Below, piece by piece: positions 35,017 through 43,198 of a stretch of DNA of 64,000 nucleotides. The notes below the pieces were generated by a model, which ran no database searches, was not told the DNA's origin, and was given only the letters and a program-made list of their open reading frames with translations. Each line of letters starts with the position of its first letter. Position 1 is the stretch's first letter. Source of the DNA: Nannocystis punicea. GTDB lineage: Bacteria; Myxococcota_A; Polyangia; Nannocystales; Nannocystaceae. The stretch spans positions 8,344,001 through 8,408,000 of the forward strand of contig NZ_CP114040.1 in NCBI RefSeq assembly GCF_026965555.1, read 5' to 3'. Made by a program: the position numbers and the translations under genes.

Positions 35017-37296
35017 TCACCGCGGCGGGATCTGGAGCACCACGAATTCTTCGTCGTCCGGCCGCCCGTCGCCGCGATGGCGGCCGACGCTGAACGGGAA
35101 GTTGTTGTCGTTGGCGACCAGCACCTGCTCCCGCGGCAGGAGCACCAGGCTCTCGATGGTGACGAACGGCATGGCAAAACGACCCTCGCCCACACCCACA
35201 TCCCCTGGGACCGCCGGCGCGAGGCCGTGCGGGTCGGCGATCGCCAGCAGATCGATCCTTGTCACCGCTCCGGTCGTCGCGCCCGGCGCGCCGAGGCTGA
35301 GCTCGCGGATCGCCTTGAAACCGCCGAGCTCGCCCTCGCTGTCGTCGCGCTCGATCACGAACCCGCGCCCCTCGCCGTCGAGCTGGAAGTCGGCCGCCGC
35401 GACCGCGCGCGGCTCCAGGCGATGGACCCAGCGCCTGTCCGTATATGTCCTTTGCGACAGGTCGTACTCGTGGATCCACACCTCGCCCGCGGGCGCCCCC
35501 GCGACCGGCTTCTCCAGCATCGGCAGCAGCGCCGGCGGCGAGCTGCGCAGCGCCATGCCCTCGAACCCGCCGCTCGTCGCCACCCGCAGCGGCTGCGTCC
35601 GCGCGGTCACCCCGTGCGGCCACCCGAGCCCCGCCAGCCACGGACTCGGCCCAGCGGACCCGACCGGGAGGTTGACCCCGTCGGCCAGCAAGAACACGGC
35701 CCCGATCGCCGGCGCCCGCTCCTGCACCTGCAACAGGGTGCGCACGTCGAAGCTCTGCACCCACGCCCGCTCGGCCACCCCGGCGGCGACGATCGCCTCG
35801 ACCACCCGCTCGGCGAACAGCGCCGCGAAGTCGTCCTCCGGCGTCAACTTGGTCTCGACGCTGAATCGCACCCGCCGCGCGTTGGCGGCCCGCCGCGCCG
35901 CCTCGGGGTGGCTCGCCCCGGGCCCCGCGGAATAGTAGTCGGCGTACGCCGCGACGAACCGCAGCCACTGGGCCAGAGTCGGCGGCGTGTACGGATCGGC
36001 CAGACCCTCGGCGCCGGCGAACGCGACAGTCACCGGCGACAGCGCGCGATCGTTCTTCTGTTCGGGGCCGCGCACCAGGCCGTCGCACACGAACCGCCGC
36101 TGCAGCTCCGCGGCCGTCGACGCTCGCACCTCCCGCGACCCCTCACCGAGTAAGTCCCGGCACTTGCGAGGATCGAGCTGCGGGTCGTGCCCGAGCACCG
36201 GCACTCCGTCCGCAGTCAAGGCGACATCGGTCTCGAGCGTCGTCACCAGGTGATCGAGCGCCGCCTCCATCGCCGGCAAGGTGTTCTCCGGCCGCAGGTC
36301 GCGCGCGCCGCGGTGACCTTGCAGGTCGATCTTCTCGCGCCGAATCAACCCCTCCGCGTCGACCAGCTCGGGCACCCCGTCGCCGTCGCCGTCGAAGCTG
36401 CGCGCCGCCTGGACCAGCAGATCGGGCCGGTCGGAGATGATGCCGTCGACCCCGATTCGCATCAGCGCGTGCATCCGCGCGACCTCGTTGACAGTCCACA
36501 CCACCACCGGGAAGCCGGCCGCCTTCAGCGACTTCACGTCGAACAGCTCGCGCCCGAGCTCGCCCGGCGCGTCGTCGATCACCATCGCGTGATGCGGCGA
36601 CAGCACCGGCGGCCGCGTCGCTCCGCGCTGCGCGGCGCGCCAGCCCACCGCGTTCATCAGCCGCAGCGCCGCGCCCTCCTCGTTGTACGGGTTCTGCGGC
36701 GCCCGCAGCTCGAGCCCGGGGTTCTCCAGATCCGGCAAGCCGATCGGCGGCTCCAGCACCACGCCGTCGGCCGACGTGTGCAAGAGGAACGGCCCGAATT
36801 CGTCGCCGAACCACAGCGTCCCGTCGGGCGCGCGCTGCATCGATTCGGGATCGAAGTCGGCGCCCGTCAGCACCCGCCCCTCGCTGAATTGCTGGACGAG
36901 GGGGAACGCGATCTTTGCCGCCGGATCGCGGAGCTCGAAGTGCCCGACGACCTCGACCGCGCCGCTGCCCCCGTCGGCGGTGCGCGGGTCGAGCCGCAAT
37001 GTATAGACCCGCAGGTGGAAGGCGGCCGAGTTCTCGATCTTCCCGTAACCGTTGTCGGCGAGCGCGAGGTACGTCCCGTCCGCGTTCGCCAGCAACGCCG
37101 AGAACCCCTGCACCGGCTGCGACACGAACGGCGCCTGTTGCCCGTGGATCGCCTGCGGACCGAGCCGTGCGCCCGAGGGCGGCCCGGGCGCGAACGTGGC
37201 CGCCGGCAGCACCGCCCGCCCCACCAGAGTCGCCGGCGGCGCCGCGGCCTGCCCCCCGCACGCGCACACCCACGCCAGCACCAGCGCGCCCCGCAC
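35017..37296 (-). CDS. Phytase-like esterase/GDPD hybrid lipoprotein
   Basis: 759 residues. Signal peptide and lipobox (LVLAWVCACGG). Residues about 60-210 form the first part of an esterase-like-activity-of-phytase propeller (LLANADGTYLALADNGYGK, GTLWFGDEFGPFLL). The glycerophosphodiester phosphodiesterase region follows: a block like a GDPD C-terminus (FPVVVWTVNE, GVDGIISDRPDLLVQA, about 255-295), then the catalytic start DLQGHRGARDLRPENT (about 320) with LETDVALTADGVPVLGHDP. The propeller resumes from about 575 (GGFEGMALRSSP, FVIERDDSEGE) to the end. The GTG start is fixed by GGAGGAGG 5 nt upstream. Likely scavenges phosphate from phosphodiesters in the periplasm. Confidence 0.85.
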   Translation of the reverse strand: MRGALVLAWVCACGGQAAAPPATLVGRAVLPAATFAPGPPSGARLGPQAIHGQQAPFVSQPVQGFSALLANADGTYLALADNGYGKIENSAAFHLRVYTLRLDPRTADGGSGAVEVVGHFELRDPAAKIAFPLVQQFSEGRVLTGADFDPESMQRAPDGTLWFGDEFGPFLLHTSADGVVLEPPIGLPDLENPGLELRAPQNPYNEEGAALRLMNAVGWRAAQRGATRPPVLSPHHAMVIDDAPGELGRELFDVKSLKAAGFPVVVWTVNEVARMHALMRIGVDGIISDRPDLLVQAARSFDGDGDGVPELVDAEGLIRREKIDLQGHRGARDLRPENTLPAMEAALDHLVTTLETDVALTADGVPVLGHDPQLDPRKCRDLLGEGSREVRASTAAELQRRFVCDGLVRGPEQKNDRALSPVTVAFAGAEGLADPYTPPTLAQWLRFVAAYADYYSAGPGASHPEAARRAANARRVRFSVETKLTPEDDFAALFAERVVEAIVAAGVAERAWVQSFDVRTLLQVQERAPAIGAVFLLADGVNLPVGSAGPSPWLAGLGWPHGVTARTQPLRVATSGGFEGMALRSSPPALLPMLEKPVAGAPAGEVWIHEYDLSQRTYTDRRWVHRLEPRAVAAADFQLDGEGRGFVIERDDSEGELGGFKAIRELSLGAPGATTGAVTRIDLLAIADPHGLAPAVPGDVGVGEGRFAMPFVTIESLVLLPREQVLVANDNNFPFSVGRHRGDGRPDDEEFVVLQIPPR

Positions 37297-37297
37297 C

Positions 37298-37996
37298 TCA
37301 ACCTCCTCCGGTGTTTTCGGCCATCCAGGCCACGGTCCGGTCGAGATCCGGCGGCGACGTCCAGGCCGGCATGAACTGCGGCGCCCGCGTCCAGCCGTTC
37401 CCGAGCCCGCAGTAGTAGCGGTCGGCGCCGAAGATCGCCAGAGTCATGTCGAGGTACGTCGAAAACGTGACGCAGTCCGACGAACCCATGTCCGCGCCGT
37501 AATCGTCGGACACCATCATCACCGGCTCGGGCCCGAAGATCAGGTCGCCGTGCTTGCAGCGCGAGTAGTGGTCGACGCACACCACGCGGACCGGGGGCTC
37601 CGGCTCGAGCATCGCCCCGAACATCGCCGCGAGATCCTGCGGCTGGATGGGGCCGACGTGCCTGTCAGCTCGCCATGATGTAGACATGGCCTTTCGGACA
37701 GGCAGTAGATTGATGCACCCCGGCGGCTGACGCTCGTCGGGCCAGCCGAACGGCACCGTACGCGAGGCGTACTCGCGGCCGCGCAGGCCCCACTCGAGGA
37801 ACACGCCGTCGTGCGCGCCGTAGAACTCGCGCAGCGCCGGCGGCAGCGGCGAGCCCACCGCCTCCTCGGCCTCGCGCAGGTCGACCTCGGACGCCGGCGG
37901 GCCGATCACGACCTCGTAGACCTCGACCTGGGGGTGCGCGCGCAGGCAGGCGACCATCGCCTCGAAGCGCGCGCGGAACGTCGGCGTGGCGCCCAT
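37298..37996 (-). CDS. SMI1/KNR4 (SUKH) family protein
   Basis: 232 residues. The SUKH core is VDLREAEEAVGSPLPPALREFY then GAHDGVFLEWGLRG, the canonical P-P-x-L-R-x-F-Y pattern, with a long C-terminal beta-rich extension ending LGNGWTRAPQFMPAW. SUKH proteins are commonly immunity proteins for polymorphic toxins but also serve other binding roles. No toxin gene is adjacent. The ATG at 37996 is preferred to the GTG 6 nt earlier. One base separates its stop from the phytase/GDPD start, so the two genes are probably co-transcribed. Confidence 0.82.
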   Translation of the reverse strand: MGATPTFRARFEAMVACLRAHPQVEVYEVVIGPPASEVDLREAEEAVGSPLPPALREFYGAHDGVFLEWGLRGREYASRTVPFGWPDERQPPGCINLLPVRKAMSTSWRADRHVGPIQPQDLAAMFGAMLEPEPPVRVVCVDHYSRCKHGDLIFGPEPVMMVSDDYGADMGSSDCVTFSTYLDMTLAIFGADRYYCGLGNGWTRAPQFMPAWTSPPDLDRTVAWMAENTGGG

Positions 37997-38042
37997 GACC
38001 ACGCGCGATCTGGCCCGCGCGCGCCCGCCCTGTCAAGCCCGC

Positions 38043-38705
38043 TCAGGCCGCCATCGCCGCCGTGCGCACGTTCTCCGGCGAGATCCCGAAGTGCGAGCGC
38101 ACCTGCTCGATCGGCCAGGTCAACATCGCCGCCCAGTCGGCCCCGAACAGCGGCCGCGTCGACTTGCCGAGGCGCCAGCCGCGGGTGATCGCCTCGAGGC
38201 GGCGGTCGCCGTCCTCGTGGTCGAACAGCATCCCGTTGAGCAGCCCCGCCGACAGCAGCAGGTGACCGAGCGGCGACTGCAGCTGGGCGATGTAGAACGC
38301 CTGCAGCCCGAGCTCGCCGGCCACGTCGGTGTCGAAGCCGAGCACCGTGTGCCACAGGTCGTGGCTGCGCTCGAGGTGCCGCTTCATCTGCATCGCGTCG
38401 CCGGGGGTGTCGAGCGCGCTGTGATAGACCCCGGCCGGGTCGAGCTCGCGCTGGTCGAGGAACCTGGCGAATTCGCGCCCCAGGCTGCCCTCCGGCAGCG
38501 CGCGCAGATCCTCGAGCTTGAGCTGCAGCGGCGGCAGCGGGCGGGCCAGGTACGCCTTCACCTCGGGCCTGGCGAGCATGCGCTGCAGAGCGGGCGACTC
38601 GTCGACCGAATCGGCGAGGGCGAACACCAGGTCGAGGCGGTTGGTGTCGCGGACGAGGCGGACATACGTGCTGGCGAAGCGGATCAGGCCGACGATCTTG
38701 CGCAT
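38043..38705 (-). CDS. Coq4 family protein
   Basis: 220 residues. The Coq4 zinc motif HDxxH-x11-E is exact: HDLWHTVLGFDTDVAGE near residue 115. The rest (HLERSHDLWH, GWRLGKSTRPLFG) fits the family, whose yeast member organises and catalyses a step of ubiquinone synthesis. Myxobacteria are generally known for menaquinone, so the role here is uncertain. The ATG at 38705 is chosen over the GTG at 38714 because AAGGAG lies 8 nt before the ATG but directly abuts the GTG. Divergent from a TetR gene. Confidence 0.9.
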   Translation of the reverse strand: MRKIVGLIRFASTYVRLVRDTNRLDLVFALADSVDESPALQRMLARPEVKAYLARPLPPLQLKLEDLRALPEGSLGREFARFLDQRELDPAGVYHSALDTPGDAMQMKRHLERSHDLWHTVLGFDTDVAGELGLQAFYIAQLQSPLGHLLLSAGLLNGMLFDHEDGDRRLEAITRGWRLGKSTRPLFGADWAAMLTWPIEQVRSHFGISPENVRTAAMAA

Positions 38706-38737
38706 GAGATTCACTCCTTGCGGGCTTGCGGAGAAGA

Positions 38738-38751
38738 TGAGCCTTTGCTCA
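38738..38751. promoter_or_regulatory. Candidate TetR operator
   Basis: TGAGC-CTTT-GCTCA is a perfect 5+4+5 inverted repeat between the divergent coq4-like and TetR genes, 25 nt before the TetR GTG. The position suits autoregulation and control of the coq4-like gene. Confidence 0.45.
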
Positions 38752-38776
38752 GATCCTCGCTACTCGCTTTTGTCCC

Positions 38777-39412
38777 GTGGCCACCTCCGCCCGCAAGAAG
38801 CCCGTCAAACGCCGCCGCAACCCGATTCAGAGCCGGGGTCAGGCCACCGTCGACGCCATCGTCGAGGCTGCCGCTCAGATCTTGGCGCGCAAGGGGCCGA
38901 CCGCCGCCACCACCAACGCGGTGGCGGCCCGCGCCGGCGTCAGCATCGGCACGCTCTACCAGTACTTCGCCGACCGCGACGCGCTGCTGCAGGAGATCGG
39001 TCGCCGCCACGTCGCCGAGATGCAGGCAGTGCTCGCCGGCGCCCTCGGCGGCATCGACGGCCTGCCGCTGCCCGAGGCGGTCGAGCGCCTGGTCGCCGCG
39101 ATCGTCGCCAGCCACCGCGTCGCCCCGCGGCTGCACCAGGCGCTGCACCAGTCGCTCGCGCGCGACCACCTCGACACCATCGACGCCTTCGAGGTCGCGG
39201 TCGAGGCCATGGTCTCGCGCGCCCTCGCCGGCCGCGACGAGCTCGACCTGCCGGCGCCCGAACTCACCGCCACAGTGCTGGTCCGCGGCCTCGGCGGCCT
39301 GATCCGCACCACCCTCCGCCGCGAGCCCGAGCGCCTCGACGACCCCGCCCTCGCCCGCGCCATGCGAGCGATGATCCTGGGCACGCTCGGCGAGAGCCGC
39401 CGCGATGCGTGA
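38777..39412 (+). CDS. TetR-family transcriptional regulator
   Basis: 211 residues with a GTG start. A basic leader (ARKKPVKRRRNPIQSRGQ) precedes the TetR helix-turn-helix: TVDAIVEAAAQILARKGPTA then TTNAVAARAGVSIGTLYQYF, residues about 20-75. The C-terminal ligand domain includes a region similar to the AefR-like families. Likely represses itself and the divergent coq4-like gene through the palindrome between them. Confidence 0.92.
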   Translation: MATSARKKPVKRRRNPIQSRGQATVDAIVEAAAQILARKGPTAATTNAVAARAGVSIGTLYQYFADRDALLQEIGRRHVAEMQAVLAGALGGIDGLPLPEAVERLVAAIVASHRVAPRLHQALHQSLARDHLDTIDAFEVAVEAMVSRALAGRDELDLPAPELTATVLVRGLGGLIRTTLRREPERLDDPALARAMRAMILGTLGESRRDA

Positions 39413-39439
39413 GCGCATGGCCGCCCCGCGCGACGAGCT

Positions 39440-39525
39440 CTCTGACCATCACGTGTCCCGTACGACATGCCCTCGAGGACATGCCCTGTTCAACATGGTC
39501 TTTTAGCCATGCCCTTCAGGACACA
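39440..39525. repeat. Cluster of short GACATGCCC-like repeats
   Basis: Between the ends of convergent genes: CGTGTCCC, then GACATGCCCT, GGACATGCCCT, AACATGG and CCATGCCCTT within about 60 bp. The two GACATGCCCT copies are direct repeats 14 bp apart, and CATGG-N8-CCATG is inverted. GGACATG is also the half-site of the palindrome at 41631-41654. The last bases enter the 3' end of the methyltransferase fusion gene. Confidence 0.6.
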
Positions 39526-41012
39526 GCCGGATCACGCGCCCCTGCCCGCCGCAGCACGAACAACCTCGCCGCCGGCGCCGCGGCCGGACCGGGCAGCGTG
39601 CTCGCGGCCTCGTGCTCGAGCGCGAACCCTGGGGCGAACAGCGCCGCGATCGTCGCGCTCGAGTACTGCGTCACGCCCGCGGCCGGCTCGGCCAGCGTCT
39701 TCACGATCAGCACCCCGCCGGCCCCGATCAGCCGGGTCATCGCCGCCGCGTGGCGTTCCGCCTCCGCGCGGCCGAGCAGGTGCAGGCACGCGCGGTCGAG
39801 GACGACGTCGAAGCGCCCGCGCAGCCGCGTCTCGGTGATGTCGTCGCACAGCCAGATCGCCCGGCTCGCGGGCGCGCGGGCGCGGGCCTGCTCGAGCGCT
39901 GCCGCAGAGATGTCGGTCGCGACCACGGTGTGCCCGCGCCCCGCAATCGCCGTCGCCAGCGCGCCGAGGCCCGTCCCGACCTCGAGCACCGACAGGCCCG
40001 ACGCGCCCTCGCGCTCCAGCGCCGCCAGCAGGTCGGGATCGGCCGCGTCGCGCTGCCACGGCAGCTCCTCGGCCGCGTGCGTGCGGTACAGCCGGTCCCA
40101 GCCCGCGGCCCCGCGCGGGACCTGGGTGAGCACCGCGCTCGCGCGCTCGCGGACGATCGCCTCGAGCAGCTGCACCACCACCTCCGGCGGCGGCGCCCCG
40201 CCGAGCATCGGCGTGCGCGTCGCGGGCGCGTCGGCGACCTCGAGCGCGCGGGCCGGATGCGCCACGTGCAGCCCGTCCTCGACCAGCCGGGCCAGGTTGC
40301 GCTGCACGGCCGCCTCCGCGTACATCGCAGGGTTCATCGACGGCACCACCAGCACCGGCGCGCGCGTGGCCAGGGCGATCGCCGCCACCACCGACGCGTG
40401 GTCGCCCGCGGCGAGCCGGCCGATCGTCGTCGCCGAGGCCGGGCAGATCAGCACCGCGTCGGCCCACTCCGCCAGCTCGATGTGCGGCACGCGATGCGCC
40501 TGACCTTCGGGCCAGATCGCGCTCACCACCGGCGCGTGCGTCAGCGCCTCGAGCGCCTCGGCGCGGACGAACCGCAGCGCGCTCTCGGTCGCCGCCGCGC
40601 GCACCTCGAAGCCGCGCGCCTGCAGCCGTTGAATCAACGCGGGTGCGTGCATCGTCGCCGCCGCCCCGGTGAGCCCCAGCACCAGCCGCGGCCCGGCCGC
40701 GCGCGCCGGCTTCGGCGCCGCGGGCGTCTCGAGCGCGCGCCCCCGTAGCAGCAGGCCGAGCAGCTCCCCGATCACCTCGGGCCGCTCGATCGGCGCCCCG
40801 GCCAGCGCCTCGACGTGCGCCAGCACCTCCGCGCCCGTGTGCGGCGCCTCGAGGAACGACAGCACCGCGGCGGCGAGCGCCGCCGAGTCGCCGGCGAGCG
40901 CGTGGCCCTCGCCCTCGGGGGAGAGCACGACCATGCGGTCGCCGCATTCGTAGATCCGGACCACCGACGCGCGGCGGAGGTTCCATTCGGTCCAGCGCTC
41001 GGGGTCCTTCAT
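39516..41012 (-). CDS. PqqD-like / HFCD flavoprotein / SAM-methyltransferase fusion
   Basis: 498 residues in three parts. Residues about 15-95 look like a PqqD-type peptide-recognition (RRE) domain: VRIYECGDRMVVLSPEG, HALAGDSAALAAAVLSFLEA. Residues about 105-285 are an EpiD/CoaC-type flavin-dependent Cys decarboxylase: VPHIELAEWAD with the catalytic His, PASATT for PASANT, and PSMNPAMY for the PxMNxxMW substrate loop. Residues about 335-490 are a class I SAM methyltransferase (VLEVGTGLGALAT, VVATDISAAAL). Known relatives oxidatively decarboxylate a peptide C-terminal Cys to an enethiol, so a peptide-modifying role is likely; the methyltransferase could cap the enethiol. No radical SAM, dehydratase or obvious precursor gene is adjacent. 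Confidence 0.82.
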   Translation of the reverse strand: MKDPERWTEWNLRRASVVRIYECGDRMVVLSPEGEGHALAGDSAALAAAVLSFLEAPHTGAEVLAHVEALAGAPIERPEVIGELLGLLLRGRALETPAAPKPARAAGPRLVLGLTGAAATMHAPALIQRLQARGFEVRAAATESALRFVRAEALEALTHAPVVSAIWPEGQAHRVPHIELAEWADAVLICPASATTIGRLAAGDHASVVAAIALATRAPVLVVPSMNPAMYAEAAVQRNLARLVEDGLHVAHPARALEVADAPATRTPMLGGAPPPEVVVQLLEAIVRERASAVLTQVPRGAAGWDRLYRTHAAEELPWQRDAADPDLLAALEREGASGLSVLEVGTGLGALATAIAGRGHTVVATDISAAALEQARARAPASRAIWLCDDITETRLRGRFDVVLDRACLHLLGRAEAERHAAAMTRLIGAGGVLIVKTLAEPAAGVTQYSSATIAALFAPGFALEHEAASTLPGPAAAPAARLFVLRRAGARDPAVS

Positions 41013-41061
41013 TCGTCGTCCTGGTTCTGCTCGCAGCCCGACCGGGCCGCCCGGGATGCTA

Positions 41062-41496
41062 TCATATGATCAGCATCTGGCACTGACCGTCGATCCACGC
41101 GCACAGCTGCTGCACCCCGCAGACCGCCTCGTCGGTGATCTTGGCGCAGTCGACGGTGCACTGCTGGATCTCCGGCGGCCACGCGCACAGCGGCGTCGCC
41201 ACGCAGGTCGGCTGGTCCTCGATCTCCTCGCAGTCCGGCACCCCGTCGGTGTCGGCCTCCGTGGTCGTGGTCGTCGCCGTCGCCGCCGTCGCGTCCGTGG
41301 TCGTGCCGGTGGGCTCGGGGCCCATCGTCGTCGTGTCCGTCGTCGTCGTCGTGCTCGTCGTCGGGCCCTCGGTCGAGGGCCCGGTGGTCTCGGTCATCGT
41401 CGTCTTGTCGGTATTGCTGCAGGCCGGCGTCGCGGTCACCGAGGACACCGCGAGGATCGCCGGCACGCACAGTCTTCGTCCGATGTCGGGTCTCAC
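41062..41496 (-). CDS. Thr-rich linker, Cys-rich putative lipoprotein
   Basis: 144 residues with a GTG start. The signal region (LCVPAILAVSSVTATPACS) has a Cys near residue 26. About 60 residues of Thr/Gly/Ser linker follow (TTTTTDTTTMGPEPTG), then a compact C-terminal domain with eight Cys in two similar halves (QPTCVATPLCAWPPEIQQC and AVCGVQQLCAWIDGQC). The duplicated CxxxxLCAW...QC pattern suggests two small disulfide knots. It lies 49 bp upstream of the flavoprotein fusion on the same strand. The export signal makes it an unlikely substrate of that enzyme. Confidence 0.75.
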   Translation of the reverse strand: MRPDIGRRLCVPAILAVSSVTATPACSNTDKTTMTETTGPSTEGPTTSTTTTTDTTTMGPEPTGTTTDATAATATTTTTEADTDGVPDCEEIEDQPTCVATPLCAWPPEIQQCTVDCAKITDEAVCGVQQLCAWIDGQCQMLII

Positions 41497-41502
41497 GGCC
41501 CC

Positions 41503-41508
41503 AGCCTA
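41503..41508 (-). promoter_or_regulatory. TAGGCT, -10-like hexamer
   Basis: On the minus strand, 6 nt before the GTG at 41496. Confidence 0.5.
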
Positions 41509-41630
41509 CCACGCCGCCCGCCCGCGCGGATCGCGGGCTCTGCGGCCCCTGCCCCCCAGGTCTGCGCGCACGCTCGAGCTAAAGTGACGGTGCCCCGCCG
41601 ATCGTCCGGCAGACCCCCGCAGGTCGAAAC

Positions 41631-41654
41631 GGACATGTTTTAATAGACATGTCC
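41631..41654. promoter_or_regulatory. Operator-like palindrome GGACATG-N10-CATGTCC
   Basis: Perfect 7-nt arms around an AT-rich centre that contains TTTAAT, a -10-like element for the VOC-cupin gene whose ATG is 21 nt downstream. The size and symmetry suit a dimeric repressor. The half-site GGACATG recurs near 39474. Confidence 0.6.
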
Positions 41655-41674
41655 TAAAGCCCAGGTAAGTTACG

Positions 41675-42748
41675 ATGTCCACCAGCCCCCACATCCGCGC
41701 CGCCGAGGTCGTCCTGCCCTGCGCCGAGCTCGACCCGGCGATCGCCTTCTTCGTCGACGTCCTCGGCTTTCGCCTCGACGCCATCGCCCCGGCCGACGCC
41801 CCGCGGTCGGCCCTGCTGAGCGGCCACGGCCTGCGCCTGCGGCTGCAGCGGGGCGCGGCGGGCCCGGCGGGGCTCCTGCGGCTGGCCTGCGACGATCCGG
41901 CGCGAGTGGCAGGCGGGGCCACGGAGCTGGTCGCGCCGAACGGCACCCGGATCGAGCTGGTCGCCGCCGACCCTCCACTCGAGCTGCCGCCGCTCGTACC
42001 CGCGCTGGTGCTCACGCGCGCCGGCGACGAGGCCCACCGCGGCGTCGGCCGGGCCGGCATGCGCTACCGCGACCTCATCCCCGGGCGCCTGGGCGGCCGC
42101 TTCATCGGCTCGCAGATCGGCATCGTCGCCGGCGGCCCGGTGCCCGACTACGTCCATTACCACATCGTCCGCTTTCAGCTGATCTACTGCCTGCGCGGGC
42201 ACGTCCGCGTCGTCTACGAAGATCAGGGCCCGCCGTTCGAGCTGCACGCCGGCGACTGCGTGCTGCAGCCGCCGCACATCCGCCACCGCGTGCTCGAGAG
42301 CTCCCCCGGCCTCGAGGTGCTCGAGGTCAGCTGCCCGGCCGAGCACGACACCTTCGTCGACCACGCGCTCGCGCTGCCGACCGGCGAGCTGCGGCCCGGG
42401 CGCGACTTCGGCGGCCAGCGATTCGTGCGTCACCAGGCCGCCGGGGCCCGCTGGGGCGCGTGGCGCTTCCCCGGCTTCGCCGCGCGCGACACCGGCATCG
42501 CCGCCGCGACCGCGGGCCTCGCCGACGTCAAGGTGGTCCGGCTGCACGGCGGCGACGCCACGCCCGTCACCCGGCACGACGGCGAGCTGCTGCTGTGGTT
42601 CGTGCTCGCGGGCGCGGTCACGTGGCTGGGCCCCACCGCCGAGGCGCTGGCCGCCGGCGATTGCGTGGTCGTCCCGCCCGGGATGCCGCACGCGCTCACC
42701 GCCTGCTCGCCCGATTTCGAGCTGCTCGAGGTGCGCCTCCCCGCGTGA
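41675..42748 (+). CDS. VOC plus double-cupin fusion protein
   Basis: 357 residues. The N-terminal VOC half-domain (about 5-105; AAEVVLPCAELDPAIAFFVD, RIELVAAD) is joined to two cupin domains. The first is at about 130-225 (HYHIVRFQLIYCLRGHVRVV, PPHIRHRVLES), the second at about 275-355 (LLLWFVLAGAVTW, VPPGMPHAL). Metal-binding His and Glu are present in cupin 1 (HYHIVR) and partly in cupin 2. Fusions of this kind occur near modification enzymes; substrate unknown. The ATG follows CCAGG and a palindromic operator. Confidence 0.82.
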   Translation: MSTSPHIRAAEVVLPCAELDPAIAFFVDVLGFRLDAIAPADAPRSALLSGHGLRLRLQRGAAGPAGLLRLACDDPARVAGGATELVAPNGTRIELVAADPPLELPPLVPALVLTRAGDEAHRGVGRAGMRYRDLIPGRLGGRFIGSQIGIVAGGPVPDYVHYHIVRFQLIYCLRGHVRVVYEDQGPPFELHAGDCVLQPPHIRHRVLESSPGLEVLEVSCPAEHDTFVDHALALPTGELRPGRDFGGQRFVRHQAAGARWGAWRFPGFAARDTGIAAATAGLADVKVVRLHGGDATPVTRHDGELLLWFVLAGAVTWLGPTAEALAAGDCVVVPPGMPHALTACSPDFELLEVRLPA

Positions 42749-42765
42749 CGCCGGCCCTCGCGTGA

Positions 42766-42771
42766 TAGTCT
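42766..42771 (+). promoter_or_regulatory. TAGTCT, -10-like hexamer
   Basis: 10 nt before the ATG at 42782. Confidence 0.4.
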
Positions 42772-42781
42772 GACGATTCGC

Positions 42782-43198
42782 ATGCCCGCCCCCGCCCGGT
42801 CGCTACGCGCAGCCTTGCTCGTCGCCCTGCTCGCGCCGACCTGCACCGGCCGGCGCACCGAGGTGCTGGCGAGCGCCGGCGAGGGCGCCGAGCAGGTCCG
42901 CCTCGTGCTGCAGCGACAGACCAACCGCTCGGGCAGCTCGCACGCCGCCTTCGCCCCGAGCTGCGACACGTACACCGTCGACGAGGTGTTCCTCGAGGTC
43001 CCGGGCGCCTCGCGCAAGGTCTGGTGGGATCACGATCCCGGCCTCGAGTACGAGATTGCGATCGAGGCCCCCGGTCGGTTCGCAGTGCGTCGCGGCCGCG
43101 GCCCGTGGGCCACGTACACGAGCGCCGGCGAGCGCCTCGAGCCGGTCGCCGGGCGTGATGACCGCGAATCACCCTCTCCGCGGCAAGCCCGAGAATGA
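42782..43198 (+). CDS. Small exported hypothetical protein
   Basis: 138 residues. Signal peptide (RSLRAALLVALLAPTCTG) with a possible lipobox Cys near residue 21. The mature part is beta-rich (VRLVLQRQTNRSG, DEVFLEVPGASRKVWWD, YEIAIEAPGRFAVR). Family not recognised. The last dozen codons are made from the first unit of the minisatellite that follows, so the original C-terminus may have been replaced. Confidence 0.65.
   Translation: MPAPARSLRAALLVALLAPTCTGRRTEVLASAGEGAEQVRLVLQRQTNRSGSSHAAFAPSCDTYTVDEVFLEVPGASRKVWWDHDPGLEYEIAIEAPGRFAVRRGRGPWATYTSAGERLEPVAGRDDRESPSPRQARE

Noticed and set aside
41062..41496. RiPP precursor for the flavoprotein fusion
   Set aside because: It has a lipoprotein signal and linker like other exported proteins here, and no leader followed by a C-terminal Cys.
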